64,000 nt of DNA from Asterella californica (lineage: Eukaryota > Streptophyta > Marchantiopsida > Marchantiales > Aytoniaceae), in the NCBI GenBank assembly GCA_036924285.1, contig JAYKYS010000002.1, positions 34,642,501 to 34,706,500 of the forward strand, read 5' to 3'. The stretch's first letter is position 1, and each line of letters starts with the position of its first letter. The notes beneath the pieces are model-generated. The model did no database searches, had not been told where the DNA came from, and was given only the letters and a program-made list of their open reading frames with translations. Shown here piece by piece: positions 43,612 to 56,100 of the stretch. Both the position numbers and the translations under genes were made by a program.

Positions 43612-44100
43612 GTACAGCAGCTTCCACCATCGACCACGGTAGCTCCCGTCTCACGGGAACAACTTCCAGTCAAGGGAAGACACCATTCGGGTCTACCATC
43701 CAGGGAAGCAACCCCTACATCTTCTTTGTTGGAAACATCAGTCACTCTTCTGAAGCGATCCCCTTATGACTTCTTACGAGATTTGTAGAATCAGAAGACG
43801 GATGTAACCTTCCAACAGCTTTTGGATGACAACGCTGGTTACAGGAAGCTGTTACAGTATGTCGTTAGAGGATCGAGGAAGAGGAGGACAGCGAAACTTT
43901 CCCAGAGTACCCCGATCCTGAGGATAGAGCATGAGGACTTGAGAGCCCCAAAACTTGATTTGGAGATCCATGGCTGTCTTCAGAAGAAGGTACCCATTGA
44001 TCCCGGCTCCGGAGTTAACATCATGACTGAAGAAATTGCACATGCCCTAGGCTTCATTGAGTTCTAGCCTACTCCGAGAATCCTCAGAATGGCGGACTAG
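43612..44100 (+). pseudogene. Inverted gag/protease segment of B0, right part
   Basis: Plus-strand match to B1 13100-13588. It starts with the duplicated GTAC and ends at the edge of B2. It includes the start of protease, where the active-site triplet reads Asp-Pro-Gly instead of Asp-Ser-Gly (about 43999-44007). Stops include a TAG near 43788 and a TAG near 44067. It ends nine bases past the point where the minus-strand B0 part stops, so those nine bases are present in both orientations. Confidence 0.8.
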
Positions 44101-46866
44101 TGTAGTGACGTAGGATTTCTCCTTTTGCCCATTTAGTATACAAGATATCGTTCCCACACAGGATTTGCACAAGTAACGCTGCTCTAAGTTCTAAGATCTG
44201 TTCAAACACACAAACACACGGGTTTTGCCTAGAAATCCCGTCTTCTCACAAAACCTACACAAAACAACACGTCTTCCAGACACGCCAAATGGTGCTCTGG
44301 ACCCAAACAAACAACTACCAATTACAATATCATACAACTATTCACAGAGAAGCTCGGGAAGACGATCTTCCTGCTTCCAGGTTGCTTCTTCCGGTCTTCT
44401 CGATACCGTCTTCTCGAAGCGATTCTCGTCTTCTGGGGGTTTAGCTCGTCTTCTCACACCTCCAGAAGGCTGTCCGGCTTCGCAGAAGTCGACTAGTAAC
44501 AGTCGTTACACCTTACTCTCACACTCACATTCCAACGGGTTGGATAAATCACAGGGTGTATGCCCCTTGTAGCCTTCCCAGGCTTCTGCCTACGGAAGTT
44601 GTCTTCCTGCAGCACTACAACGACATTCACCTTCATGGAAGCTCAATAGAAGTCTCGGAAGCTCACTAGAGAAGATCAGAAGATGGGGAAGATGAGGGAA
44701 GATGGGAAGAAGAAGAAATCCAAACAAGAGAAAACAGGATGAAAAAGGGCAATTAAGATTCCGACAGGCTTCTAGTCCGGATCCTGACTAACAAGCCATC
44801 CCTGCTTGTAATAGTTTGGGGAGGAAGACAACAAACGTGAGTACTGTAGCACCGTCTTCTACTCGAGGATGTCGTCTTCTGTTGCGGGAAGAAGGCTTCT
44901 TTCTTCTTCACTTCGCTGCTCTGACTGCTCTGTCTTCTGGGATCCCTTACCCAGAAGACCGTTCGTACGTAGATCCCAAGTGCTCTACTGAACGAGTCAA
45001 GCTACACTCCACAACTGTTGACATTCACCGCCACTCAAGAAGAACACTTCCCATGCACAATTGGGAGTGAATTCAATACATTCCACCACCCAGAAGACAT
45101 GAGCGAAGCTACTGCACTCAAATCCACAATCTATTCCTCGAGAAGAAGTCACAATGGCATTGGGAAGCTCACTCCCGCTACTTCCTGCGTCTACTCCTCG
45201 ACACACCAGCCTAGCTAACAAGACTGCACGAGGATGCCGTTCCCTGTTCCTAGACTGTCCACTACTTCTATCTACATCTTCGAACCACTGCTGGTGCGAG
45301 TATGCAGAGCCCTCATGTATATTCCAAGACTATTCGTATGTTTCCAACAACGGGTGTAGTGCGCTAAGACTGTCTCTGCTCTAATGTGTCTCGTCTGCCT
45401 GCCTGTAGAATCGGTGTGTATGTTCAGTTACTGCCGAATTCTACAGAACTGGCAGAGCTCTCAAAGAGCTTTTCTCCTACCCTGCTATCCTACTTAACCA
45501 TCTGCCTCGAGAGTCAAGGGAGGCGACCACCAGGGAGAGAGAGAGAGGCGCTGACAAGAGGTTGTCACCTCACATGCATGCGGTCTCTCTTCCCAATTAG
45601 TCCTCCACTGTGTTACTCCTACGCTACATATGCTGCCACATGGGGTCCTAACTATTTTTACATGGAAAACTGCCACCCTTAAGATAGCATGTCCGATCTT
45701 ACTAAATCTGGAAGTGTCGATTGAGTTTGCTAACTACTTTGATTGCTCGGTGGCAATCTCCACATGATCTACTCCTACCGGAGCTACTACCTCGACTTCT
45801 GATGGGCTGGGAAGCCCTGCACTTACCTCGAGTACCACTGAGGTAGCTTCCCTCTCCTCGCTCTTCACTGGCCTTGCTGTTTCTGCGGCTGCGTCTTCCT
45901 CGGCTTCGACTTCGGAAGACGGAATGGTCTTCTGGGAAGACGAGTAGAATGGTGCGTCTTCGGTCTTCTGAGGCACAGATGCAGTACTAGGGACCATGGC
46001 GACCTCATAGGGGTCCGGGGAAGTCGCTTCCTCCACGCGGAATACCTGGGAAGACGGCGAGAAGAAGTGGGAGGGGAAAAGAACAGGGGGAAGAACCTCT
46101 ACAGTCTTCTTCGGTTCCCCGAGTTGCCTTCGACCTCCGCGCGCTTCTAGCTCTTGTCCTAGCTTCCAATGCGACTCCACACGACTGCGCCTGCTGTCAA
46201 TTTCGGTCCACACCTCGATTCCACCTCTGCTTCTACTCGCCACTCTTCACTGTCAGCTTCTCGGAAGCTCCACAGAAACGCCTTCGCTTTCTCTGCTGTT
46301 TGTGCTCCCGCAATTCGATCTCACCCTTCGACTAGCTGCCAACTTACTCTCTCCTACCTCGATGTCTTACTCGATTCCTCTCTCAATGCTAGCTCGCGAA
46401 GCTCACTCTCTCAATCGATCTTCTTCAGGCGCGCTATGCTGCGGGAAGTTGGAAGGTGCCTAATGTGCTTCCTCACGCATCTTCCCCGCAGATTAGGGGT
46501 TCTCGTCCTTGGTGTCTTCCTGACCTACCTACCTATTCGGTGCGCTCCAGTAGGTACACCTACTGTCTTACCCAAAAACTCGTGGTTGGTCCTTCGCGGT
46601 CACTGTCTTCTGGAAGATAGGTGTCTTCCGCCGTCTTCCCATCTTCCGTCGTCTTCTCATCTTCTGAAGACGCAACTGAGAAGATGATCTTCCGAAGACG
46701 GTCGTCTTCTGAAGAAGTCAACTTCTTATTACAAACAGCTCTTAAGATCATCTTCCTATTAAGGAAGACGTAACCTTAAGTAACAACGCTTCTTCAGTTA
46801 TACAAACAAGTCATTATCCTTAAAAATTTCAAAAATTCGTGCATCCTGTAATTTGTGGGCACCACA
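44101..46866 (-). repeat. 3' LTR of B2 with a ~3.2 kb internal deletion
   Basis: It is 2766 bp instead of about 5.95 kb. The sequence jumps at about 46051-46064 from the equivalent of B1 8500 to that of B1 5299. Both breakpoints have GCC, so the loss has a 3-bp microhomology. Most of the LTR ORF is gone. The 5' LTR of the same element keeps this region, so the deletion happened after integration or by template switching. No intact gene remains. Confidence 0.9.
45734..46243 (-). pseudogene. Remnant of the LTR ORF in the B2 3' LTR, fused to upstream LTR sequence
   Basis: About 105 codons of the acidic C-terminal tail (RVEEATSPDP to VEIATEQSK, stop at 45734-45736) survive. The deletion joins them in frame to about 60 codons of ordinary non-coding LTR sequence. 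There is no reason to think that the fusion is expressed. It is useful mainly because it confirms TAG as the natural end of the LTR ORF. Confidence 0.65.
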
Positions 46867-46924
46867 TACGCCCACCCTCACATGTTTGCGTCCTCGCAAA
46901 CATCCGTGGTTCTTGCACTTCTGT

Positions 46925-49900
46925 TTACGTCCAGTACTTCTTGACGCGCCACCCATTAACACGAGTGGTCATCAGTGTTCCGTCCAACTCTTCCAACTGC
47001 AAAGAGCCGTTGTCGAAGACCTCTAAGACACGGTAAGGTCCCATCCAGCGAAGATGAAGTTTCCCGGGGAACTTAATATGATGGTTGTCATAGAGAAGTA
47101 CCAAGTCCCCGTCCACAACAGTCACCTTCCTCAACTTGCTATCGTAGTTTACCTTACGTTGCGCTTGCACCTCGTATGTCTTCTCCAAAGCTGCATTCAT
47201 GTCTTCTTCAAACTCTACGAAGTTCAGAAGACGCTGCTCCTGGCTCTCTTCTTCTCCCATGCGTTCGGATACGGCTAACCGGTATGTTGGGACCTCTAAC
47301 TCAATGGGCACAATGGGCGTCATGTCGTAAGTTAGGTAGAAAGGCGTCTTCTGGGTAGTGACTTTAGGTGAAATTCTGAAAGCCCACAACATAGATGGCA
47401 GTTTCGTGTCCCAGTCATACGCATGGTTAACAGTTACCTTGTTCAGGATGTTACGCAGAAGACCGTTCAACTTCTCCGTCAGCCCATTCGCTTTCAGGTT
47501 GTATGGCGTCGTCTTCCGATGCTTAATCCTGAAGTATTGGGTCAGGAGGGAGATAGTCTCATTTAAGAAATGAGTGCCCCTATCTGACACCAATTCCAGC
47601 GGACATCCATACCTAGTGATGATGTTATGTCATAGGAACCTTGCTACTACTGCGGCATCGTTCTTTCTCGTGGCCTCGCCTTCCACCATCTTGGTGGCAT
47701 AGTCGGTAGCTATTAAGATGTACCTTGCTCGTGTTCTTCTCGCCACCGAGGCGATAGGACCTACAAAGTCGATTCCCCACTTTTCGAACGGGGCAAGCGG
47801 AAGAATGGGAGTAAGAGGCCACCTTGTTGTAGCGGTCGGTCTTCCCACCCTCTGGCATGCATCGCACTTCCTGATCTCCTGGAAAGTGTCTCGGTACATA
47901 GTTGGCCACCAGTATCCGGCGTCTAGCATCTTCTTCACTGTGGTCTTCAATCCGTAGTGACCCCCAGCATCTTCGTAGTGAAGACCTGTGATCACTGCTT
48001 TTATCTCTGACGGCTCGAGACATCTTCTCAGCTTCTCGTCATGTCTCTTTCGAAACAGGATATCCTGGAAGATAGCATATGGCCCTGCCTTGTGTAAGAA
48101 GACGGCCTTCTGCTCCGCATCCATTCCCTCGGGATACTATTGATCTTCCAAGAACCTTCTCAAGTCCTTGAAGATCGACTCTTCTGTGGAAGTCGCAAAG
48201 ACAGGATCAGAAGATCTAGTCTCGTCTTCTGGGAAGCAGGCGGTACGCCCCCCCTCATATGAAAGTGTCTCTGCGAAAACTGAAAACAACTTCTCGTCAG
48301 GAAACTCGTCTTTCACTTCATCTTCTCGTCGTTCTGTCTCCAACCTGGATAGGTAGTCAGCATTAACATGCTGTCTTCCGGGCCTGTACTCAACTGTGTA
48401 AGTAAATTCCTGGAGTAGGAGAATCCACCTAGCTATCCTGCCCGACAAATCTGCTTTCTTTACAAGATGTTTCAAAGAGAAGTGATCTACATAGAAGACA
48501 AACGGGTTTGCCAGAAGATAGTGTCTAAACTTCCTACAGGAGTAAATCATGCCAAGACACTCCCTTTCGGTTGTCGAGTACTTCTTCTCTGCATCACTGA
48601 GTTGTCTTCCCGCGTAGTAGATGGGGTAATCCTTCTTCTTCTCATCTTTATGACTCAACACCACCCCGATGGCAAAAGCAGAAACATCCACATAAATGTG
48701 GAAGACTCTTTCCCAATCAGGCGGCCGTAGGACAGGGGATTCCGACAGAAGCCTCTTCATTTCTTCGAATGCTTCCTGCTGCTCAGAAGACCAAATGTAT
48801 GGTTCGTCTTTCTTCAGCAACTTAGTGAGTCTTCCTGCTACCTCTGCGTACCTGTCAATAAACCTCCTGTAGTATCCTACGTTGCCAAGGAAGCTTCTCA
48901 ACTGTGTCAGGTTAGCAGGTGGGTGGAGTTTTATGATGACTTCCACCTTAGCACAGTCGACTTCTATACCCCTTCCGGAAATCCTATGTCCTAGCAAGAT
49001 CCCCTCTGACATACCAAAGAAGCATTTCTCAGGGTGAAGTGCCAAACGATGTTCTCTACACTTCAGAAAACACTTCCTCAGAAATATCAAGTGGTCTTCT
49101 CTCGATCCAAACACATAGAAATCATCCAAGAAAATCTCCATAAAGGTGCGACGATACTCCTTGAAGATTGTAATCATCAACCTCTGGAACGTGGCGGGTG
49201 CGTTGCATAAACCAAACGGCATTTGATTGTACGCGTACGTGCCCCAATCAGTAGTGAAAGTGGTTTTCGACTTGTCTTCTTCTCTGATTGAAACTTGGTT
49301 GTACCCAGAATACCCATCTAGGAAGCTGTAGAACTCATGTCCTGCTACCTGGTCTAACACAGAGTCGGTGAATGGTAAAGGGTGATGATCCTTCTTCGTG
49401 GCCAAGTTCAGCTTCCGGAAGTCCTGACACACTCGGATCTTCCCTGTCTGCTTCTTCGGCACGATGACAATGGGAGCTACCCATTCACTGCTAAGTACTG
49501 GGAAGATGACTCCTGCCTTCAGGTATTGGTCAATCTGGTCCTTCACCAGAAGCGAGTACTTGGGGTTGAGCCGGTACTGCCTCTGTCGTGCAGGAACAAC
49601 GCCCTCTAGCAAGTCGATGCGATGCTCTCCCAACTCTCGAGGTATGCCCTTCATGTCTTCTATGGTCCACGCGAAGACATCCTGGAACTCCGTTAGAAGT
49701 TCTCGAAAGTCTTCCAACTGTTGGTCCTCGATCACCTTGGAAAGCTTCAGCTTCTTCCCAGGAGCAACCTCCATCTCTTGGAGATCATCCGGGTTCACCA
49801 TTCCTTCAGTGTGACTGTACTCACTAGCACCGAGTATTCCGGTTTGGGAGCTTCTTCTAGTTCGGATTCGTCTTCTGGAAGACCAACTGTCGGGTCTTCC

Positions 49901-50739
49901 GAAGGGAAGACGGTATTCTCGTCTTCTGGAAGATCAACTATCGGATCTTCCGAAGAGAAGACGGTATTCTCGTCTTCTGGAAGCTCTTCTTCCGCAATCT
50001 CGTAGCACTCAATGTACCCACAGACCACATCTTCCACTTTCTCTGCTACTTCTGTAGCACACACGTTATTCACCATAAACTCATTATACCGTTCATCACT
50101 GTCAGAAGACGCAGCCGAGTCTTCTGAAGTGTACCCCTCTGTTGTAGACGGAGTTTCACCTTGGTGTCCAATCTTGATCCAAGGAAGCGAGACTTTACTC
50201 TTCTCACTAGACTTGGGTGTAGGATTGGGAAATCTCAAACGATGCCTTCTCCAGTCGGTATTCACATTTGCAGCATACAGCCATGGTTTTCCTATCAACA
50301 CCTGATATCCAACCTTAGCTACAGGTCGCAAAATGATGTAAGTGAGGTAAAAAGATACTCCACCAATTACCGTGAGGACATCTTTCAGTTGCCCCAAAGG
50401 TCGTCTTCTGGTCTGGTCCGCCATTCTGAGAATTCTCAGAGTAGGCTGGAACTCAGTGAAGCCTAGGACATGCGCCGTTTCTTCCGTCATGATGTTAACT
50501 CCGGAGCCGGAATCAATGGGTACCTTCTTCAGAAGACAGCCATGGATCTCCATATCAAGTTCTGGGGCTCCCAAGTCCTCATGCTCTATTCTTAAGATCG
50601 GGGTGCTCTTGGGAAGTTTAGCTGCCCTCCTCTTCCTCGATCCTCGAAGCACAGATTGTAACAACTTCCTGTAACCAGCGTTGTCATCCAACAGCTGTTG
50701 GAAGGTCACATCCGCCTTCTGATTCCACAAGTCTCGCAA
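46925..50739 (-). pseudogene. pol of B2: protease, RT, RNaseH, integrase, broken
   Basis: Protease frame 50739-49795 has IDSGSG. RT-RNaseH frame 49801-48137 has QDFRKLN, FGLCNAPATFQR, FLDDF, YVDVSAFAIG and NADYLSR. Integrase is at 48124-46925, with the HHCC finger, GIDFVGPI, LVSDRGTHF and LTEKLN (D,D-35-E). Lesions are a one-base loss near 49826 (protease/RT linker), CAG-to-TAG near 48138 and TGG-to-TGA near 47632. The linker carries two tandem copies of an 18-residue acidic unit (54-bp repeat, about 49870-49985). Catalytic residues are otherwise as in B1. Confidence 0.9.
49870..49985 (-). repeat. 54-bp tandem duplication in the protease-RT linker of B2
   Basis: Two copies encode a unit of the type EDENTVFSSEDPTVDLP. 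B0 also has two (about 35000-35100), B1 only one (about 14020-14080). Each copy carries GAAGAC/GTCTTC hexamers, which in this frame read Glu-Asp. Confidence 0.75.
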
Positions 50740-52761
50740 GAAGTCGTACGGAGAGAGTGAGAGATGACGCTTCTTCAGGTGTCTTCATCTTCTGAGCTGC
50801 AGTCGTCTTCTGCAGCTGAGGTTCCTTTCCTTCGCGCTTCCCGGGGTCTGGTTCGTCTTCCTCGATATGGAGACAATCCGTACAATCCCCAGGATCTTCT
50901 TCTTATACCGTGATGTGCTGTACCACTGCTAACTCGAGCTTAGAAAATGATGCAGCTTCTGCAGGAGGTGTGGTATCTGCAAATCTCACCATTGTCGTGG
51001 TCGTAAGGTCTGAGGACAATTCCCTGTGAAATGACCGGCTTCCTTACAGTTCCCACACAAGGGCACTTGCCCAATCTGTCTTCTCGGATGAGGATAGGTG
51101 GACCACCAGTGTCCTGTCTCTCCACAATTATTGCACGCTCCAGGAAGAGGGTTGAGAGGTCGTTGTGATGAAGAAGGCTGCCAGGGTGTCCTGGTCTGTA
51201 CATTGCTAGCTCTATCCCTCGGTACATAACGATTATATTGGGCGGGAGGCGTAGGAGTGAAGGGTTGGATCGTCTCGATCCTATAGCAGGTTTCCCCACT
51301 GAGATCGTGTAGATATCCCTCATCATCTTCTTCCCATCCTGCCCAGTTGACAGCTTGGTCCTGCGTACACTGATCTCTGGTGTGTCCAGAAGAGTTACAA
51401 AGGTTGCACCAAAGGTTTGGCCGGGAAGCCGTAGGCTGCTTCCGCTTGTCCTTCTGGTTCAGAAGATGAACTTTCAGGTCGGCAAACTGCTTCAGAACCT
51501 CATCGATGCGGGGATCAAGTGCAGACTGAATTATCTGAGTTTGAGGCATCTTCTGCACAACTTCCTCCCTTGCTCGCGTCTTCTCCTTCTTCTTCTTCCG
51601 CGTCTTCTTCTCTTGTTCAGATTCGGATTCTGAACTTTCGACAGTAGACTCTTCAGAAGTAGAGGCTGCTTCCGAATCACTGTTATCAGTTTGAGTGGAC
51701 TTGGACTTCTTCTTGGACTTCCGGGAAGACTTCTTGGACTTCTTGGACTTCTTCGAGGTCTTCCCTTTGTCTTTCGTCATATTACGAGTGATGCTCGAGG
51801 TTTCATATTGCTCGGCATGCTTCTGTACCTCCGCTAAATCATCACCTCCTCCTCTTCTGCAGTACAATTCCATATCCTGAGACAATCCTCCCAAGTACCA
51901 GTCCACAGCTTGCTGGGCACAGTAGCCGGGTCTTCCTTGGTTCTGAGGGATGTGATCCAAGAGATCTTCAAATCTCTCGGTGTAATCCCTCTATGTCTCT
52001 TTCTTCTTTCGTTCGAGCCTCTGAAGCTCTATGAGGGTCATACGATCGTAGCCCACTCCTCTGAATCTCTTCAGAAAAGCTGCCTTCAGAGTAGCCCAAG
52101 CGGCCATTACTACAACATCATCCAACGTTTTACTCATCCACTTCCTTCCTTTCCCTTTGATCAAACTGGGAAATACACGGAGTCTGTCAACATCAGCGTC
52201 TTCCTTGTTGGATCTAGAGATGGTTTCGAACATCGTGATGAAGTCGTCCGCATCATCATCATCGTCGTACGGATGGTACTTCTGCCGAGTGTGGGAAGCC
52301 ATGTTGACTGCCGGCTGGTGCGGCTGCCAATTTCTTTCTTCCTCAGGTCCAGGTGGTGGAGATGGTCTTCTCGAAGGTCCAGGCCTGTCTAAATCACAAA
52401 GATCGTCTTCTGAGTCAGAGCTACTGTCACTGCTACTTCCCGAGACGTCTGGAACAATCTCCTCCATTCTTCCCTCACCTTGAGAAGCTTCTCCCGCACT
52501 TGGGAAGACGTCTTCCGAGTAACCAGTATCGAAATCTACTTTATACACGTGATCACCCGGTTGGCTTCTGTCTTCGTCAAAGATTATGCTCGAGATGGAA
52601 GGCTCTTCCAACTCTACCGATCGGATCTTCCTGAGCTCTTCTTCTTTCCTTTGGTGTCCCTGGGATATCCGCTGCTCTCTAGAAGCGGTTCGCTGGGGTG
52701 AGTTAACCCACTCAGGATCTTTACCCGTGCGTCTTCTGCTTCTTCCTCCGGTCGGAGGCAT
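50740..52761 (-). pseudogene. gag of B2, broken
   Basis: ATG 52761 (MPPTGGRSRR) opens a frame to a TAG near 51991. It covers the acidic arm and gag core (YHPYDDDDDADDFITMFE, RKWMSKTLDDVV). The frame reopens to about 50986 through the Lys/Ser tract and the CCHC knuckles (CNLCNSSGHTRDQC, CNNCGETGHWWSTY, CGNCKEAGHFTGNC). A one-base loss near 50995 then shifts the frame. About 430 bp between the equivalents of B1 12813 and 13242 are missing near 50752, removing most of the gag-protease spacer. The knuckle region is better preserved than in B1. Confidence 0.85.
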
Positions 52762-53105
52762 CCACCAGAGTACTGAGAACAGATGTCTCTATCCTTCTAC
52801 TACTAGATCTGGTAGACCAAATGACTGAACAACCGATCACAAGTTCAGAACGTCTTCTTCTCCTGCTTCTGGTTGCACTTACTGCAAACTTCCGAGATCG
52901 AGTCTTCCAAGGAGTTCTTGGAAGCAGGGAAGCGGCTTCTTCCAACTTCCCCTAATGTATCTTATCAGCTTCTGGTTGCGATTTCCGTCTTCTAGCAAGA
53001 TAGAGTCCCACAACACATTCAACTACAATCGAAGTTAGTTCGAAACGAACCTAACTAATGACACAAAGATCCAGGAAGCTTAGAACAGAAGTTACTAAGA
53101 TGAAA

Positions 53106-53123
53106 TCCCCGGCAGCGGCGCCA
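53106..53123 (-). other. Primer-binding site of B2
   Basis: The minus strand reads TGGCGCCGCTGCCGGGGA 19 bases after the LTR. One base differs from the tRNA-Asp complement of B1. Confidence 0.8.
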
Positions 53124-53142
53124 AAAATGGTTCCTCACTATA

Positions 53143-56100
53143 TGTAGTGACGAAGGATTTCTCCTTTTGCCCATTTAGTATACAAGATATCGTTCCCACA
53201 GAAGATTTGCACAAGTAACGCTGCTCTAAGTTCTAAGATCTGTTCAAACACACAAACACACGGGTTTTGTCTAAAAAGCCCGTCTTCTCACAAAACCACA
53301 CAAACCAGCACGTCTTCCAGACACACCAAATGGTGCTCTGGACCCAAACAACCAACTACCAACTAAAATATCACACAACTATTCACAGAGAAGCTCGGGA
53401 AGACGATCTTCCTGCTTCCAGGTTGCTTCTTCCGATCTTCTCGATACCGTCTTCCCGAAACGATTCTCGTCTTCTGGGGGTTTAGCTCGTCTTCTCACAC
53501 CTCCAGAAGGCTGTCCGGCTTCGCAGAAGTCGACTAGTAACAGTCGTTACACCTTATTCTCACACTCACATTCCATCGGGTTGGATAAATCACAGGGTGC
53601 ATGCCCCCTGTAGCCTTCCCAGGCTTCTGCCTACGGAAGTTGTCTTCCTGCAGCGCTACAACGACATTCACCTTCACGGAAGCTCAATAGAAGTATCGGA
53701 AGCTCACTAGAAGAAGATAAGAAGATGGGGAAGATGAGGGAAGATGGGAAGAAGAAGAAATCCAAACAAGAGAAAACAAGATGAAAAAGGACAATTAAGA
53801 TTCCGACAGGCTTCTAGTCCGGATCCTGACTAACAAGCCATCCCTGCTTGTAATAGTTTGGGGAGGAAGACAACAAACGTGAGTACTGTTGCACCGTCTT
53901 CTACTCGAGGATGTCGTCTTCTGTTGCGGGAAGAAGTCTTCTTTCTTCTTCACTTCGCTGCTCTGACTGCTCTGTCTTCTGGGATCACTTACCCAGAAGA
54001 CCGTTCGTACGTAGATCCCAAGTGCTCTACTGAACGAGTCAAGCTACACTCCACAACTGTTGACATTCACCGCCACTCAAGAAGAACACTTCCCATGCAC
54101 AATTGGGAGCGAATTCAATACATTCCACCACCCAGAAGACATGAGCGAAGCTGCTGCACTCAAATCCACAATCTATTCCTCGAGAAGAAGTCACAATGGC
54201 ATTGGGAAGCTCACTCCCGCTACTTCCTGCGTCTACTCCTCGACACACCAGCCCATCCAACAAGACTTCACGAGGATGCCGTTCCCTGTTCCTGGACTGT
54301 CCACTACCTCTATCTACATCTTCGAACCACTGCTGGTGCGAGTATGCAGACCCCTCCTGTATATTCTAAGACTATTCGTATGTTTCCAACAACGAGTGTA
54401 GTGCGCTAAGACTGTCTCTGCTCTAATGTGTCTCGCCTGCCTGCCTGTAGAATCGGTGTGTATGTTCAGTTACTGCCGAATTCTACAGAACTGGCAGAGC
54501 TCTCAAAGAGCTTTTCTCCTACCCTGCTATCCTACTTAACCATCTGCCTCGAGAGTCAGGGGAGGCGACCACCAGGGAGAGAGAGAGAGGCGCTGACAAG
54601 AGGTTGTCACCTCACATGCATGCGGTCCCTCTTTCCAATTAGCCCTCCACTGTGTTACTCCTACGCTACCTATGCTGCCACATGAGGTCCTAACTATTTT
54701 TACATGGAAAACTGCCACCCTTAAGATAGCATGTCCAATCCTACTAAATCTGGAAGTGTCGATTGAGTTTGCTAACTGCTCTGATTGCTCTATGGCAATC
54801 TCTACATGATCTGCTCCTACCGGAGCTACTACCTCGACTTCTGATGGGCTGGGAAGCCCTGCACTTACCTCGGGTACCACTGAGGTAGCTTCCCTCTCCT
54901 CGCTCTTCGCTGGCCCTGCTATTTCTGCGGCTGCGTCTTCCTCGGCTTCGACTTCGGAAGACGGAATGGTCTTCTGGGAAGACGAGTCGAATGGTGCGTC
55001 TTCGGTCTTCTGAGGCACCTATGCAGTACTAGGGACCATGGCGATCTCATAGGGGTCCGGGGAAGTCGCTTCCTCCACGCGGAATACCTGGGAAGACGGC
55101 TCGTCTTCCTGTCTTCATCATGTCTTCCGGGGCGTCTTCTGGAGTCTTCTCGTCTTCCAACGCTGTCACCACCAAGTGTACAGCGAGATCGAACTCCTCC
55201 TTCTCCATTCCGGATCCAGTCGAGGGTGCTGGGGCTTGGGAAGATGCGGTTGCAGGTGTCGGAAGTGAGGGAAGATCATAAAATGTCTTCACTCCTTCTA
55301 TCTATCTATCCAGGTACCTGAACATGCTATCTCTGCATTCCACCAACCTCGTCTTGGACCCGCTGTCCCATTCCCTAGCTAAGGTAAGTAACTTCTTACC
55401 CGCGGTGAAGTTGAACTTCTTCCGAAGCGCTTCTACCGACTGAGCTAGCATCTTCCGCGCACGAGCCTCCGCTGCTTCCCTCTGCGTCTTCTTTGTTGCA
55501 GCTCGCGCTTCTGCGGCTTCTCGCTGCATCTTCCAAGTGGTCTGCTCTTCTGCGAGGGCAGTGATCTTCTCCCGTACTCGGAGAACTTCCTGATCACGCT
55601 GCTGTACTCGCGCCTGCAACTCCTGGTTGCTCTTCCGAAGTTGCATCGACTCCTTGGCAGAAGCGGCTGCTTCCGCCTTGTAGCTGGCTGCAAGCTTCTC
55701 CGTAGTGCGGAGACTAGCTTCCAGAGACTCCGTCTTCTGCTGGCTGGCTTCCTGTCGCAGCAAGGTGCGCAGGCCGAATCCAGGCTGTAAGGGCTTCTCC
55801 TGTGCCCTCGCTCTCCTTTCCAGCAACTCCATAGCGGGCTGGATCTCCTTCTGGAAGTAGGCACTGAACTCCTCCAGTTGTCTTCCTGCAGAAGACAAGT
55901 TCATCCCCATCACTCGCTCGAGGGTGTCTACTTCGTCTTCCAGAGGCAAGGGAGCCTCTTCCACCACTACGGCCTTCATCTTCTGCGCACGAGAAGAAGC
56001 TACTCTTCTCATCTTCCGGGGTGGAAGACTCCTCGTGGCAGGAGCGGCTCTCCTCTTTGCGCTTCCTCGCATCGCAGTAGGATTACCCATCCATCCTTCG

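Noticed and set aside
44101..46866. B2 3' LTR as a separate family with a 2.8 kb LTR
   Set aside because: It aligns with the B LTR on both sides of one junction, so it is a deletion derivative.
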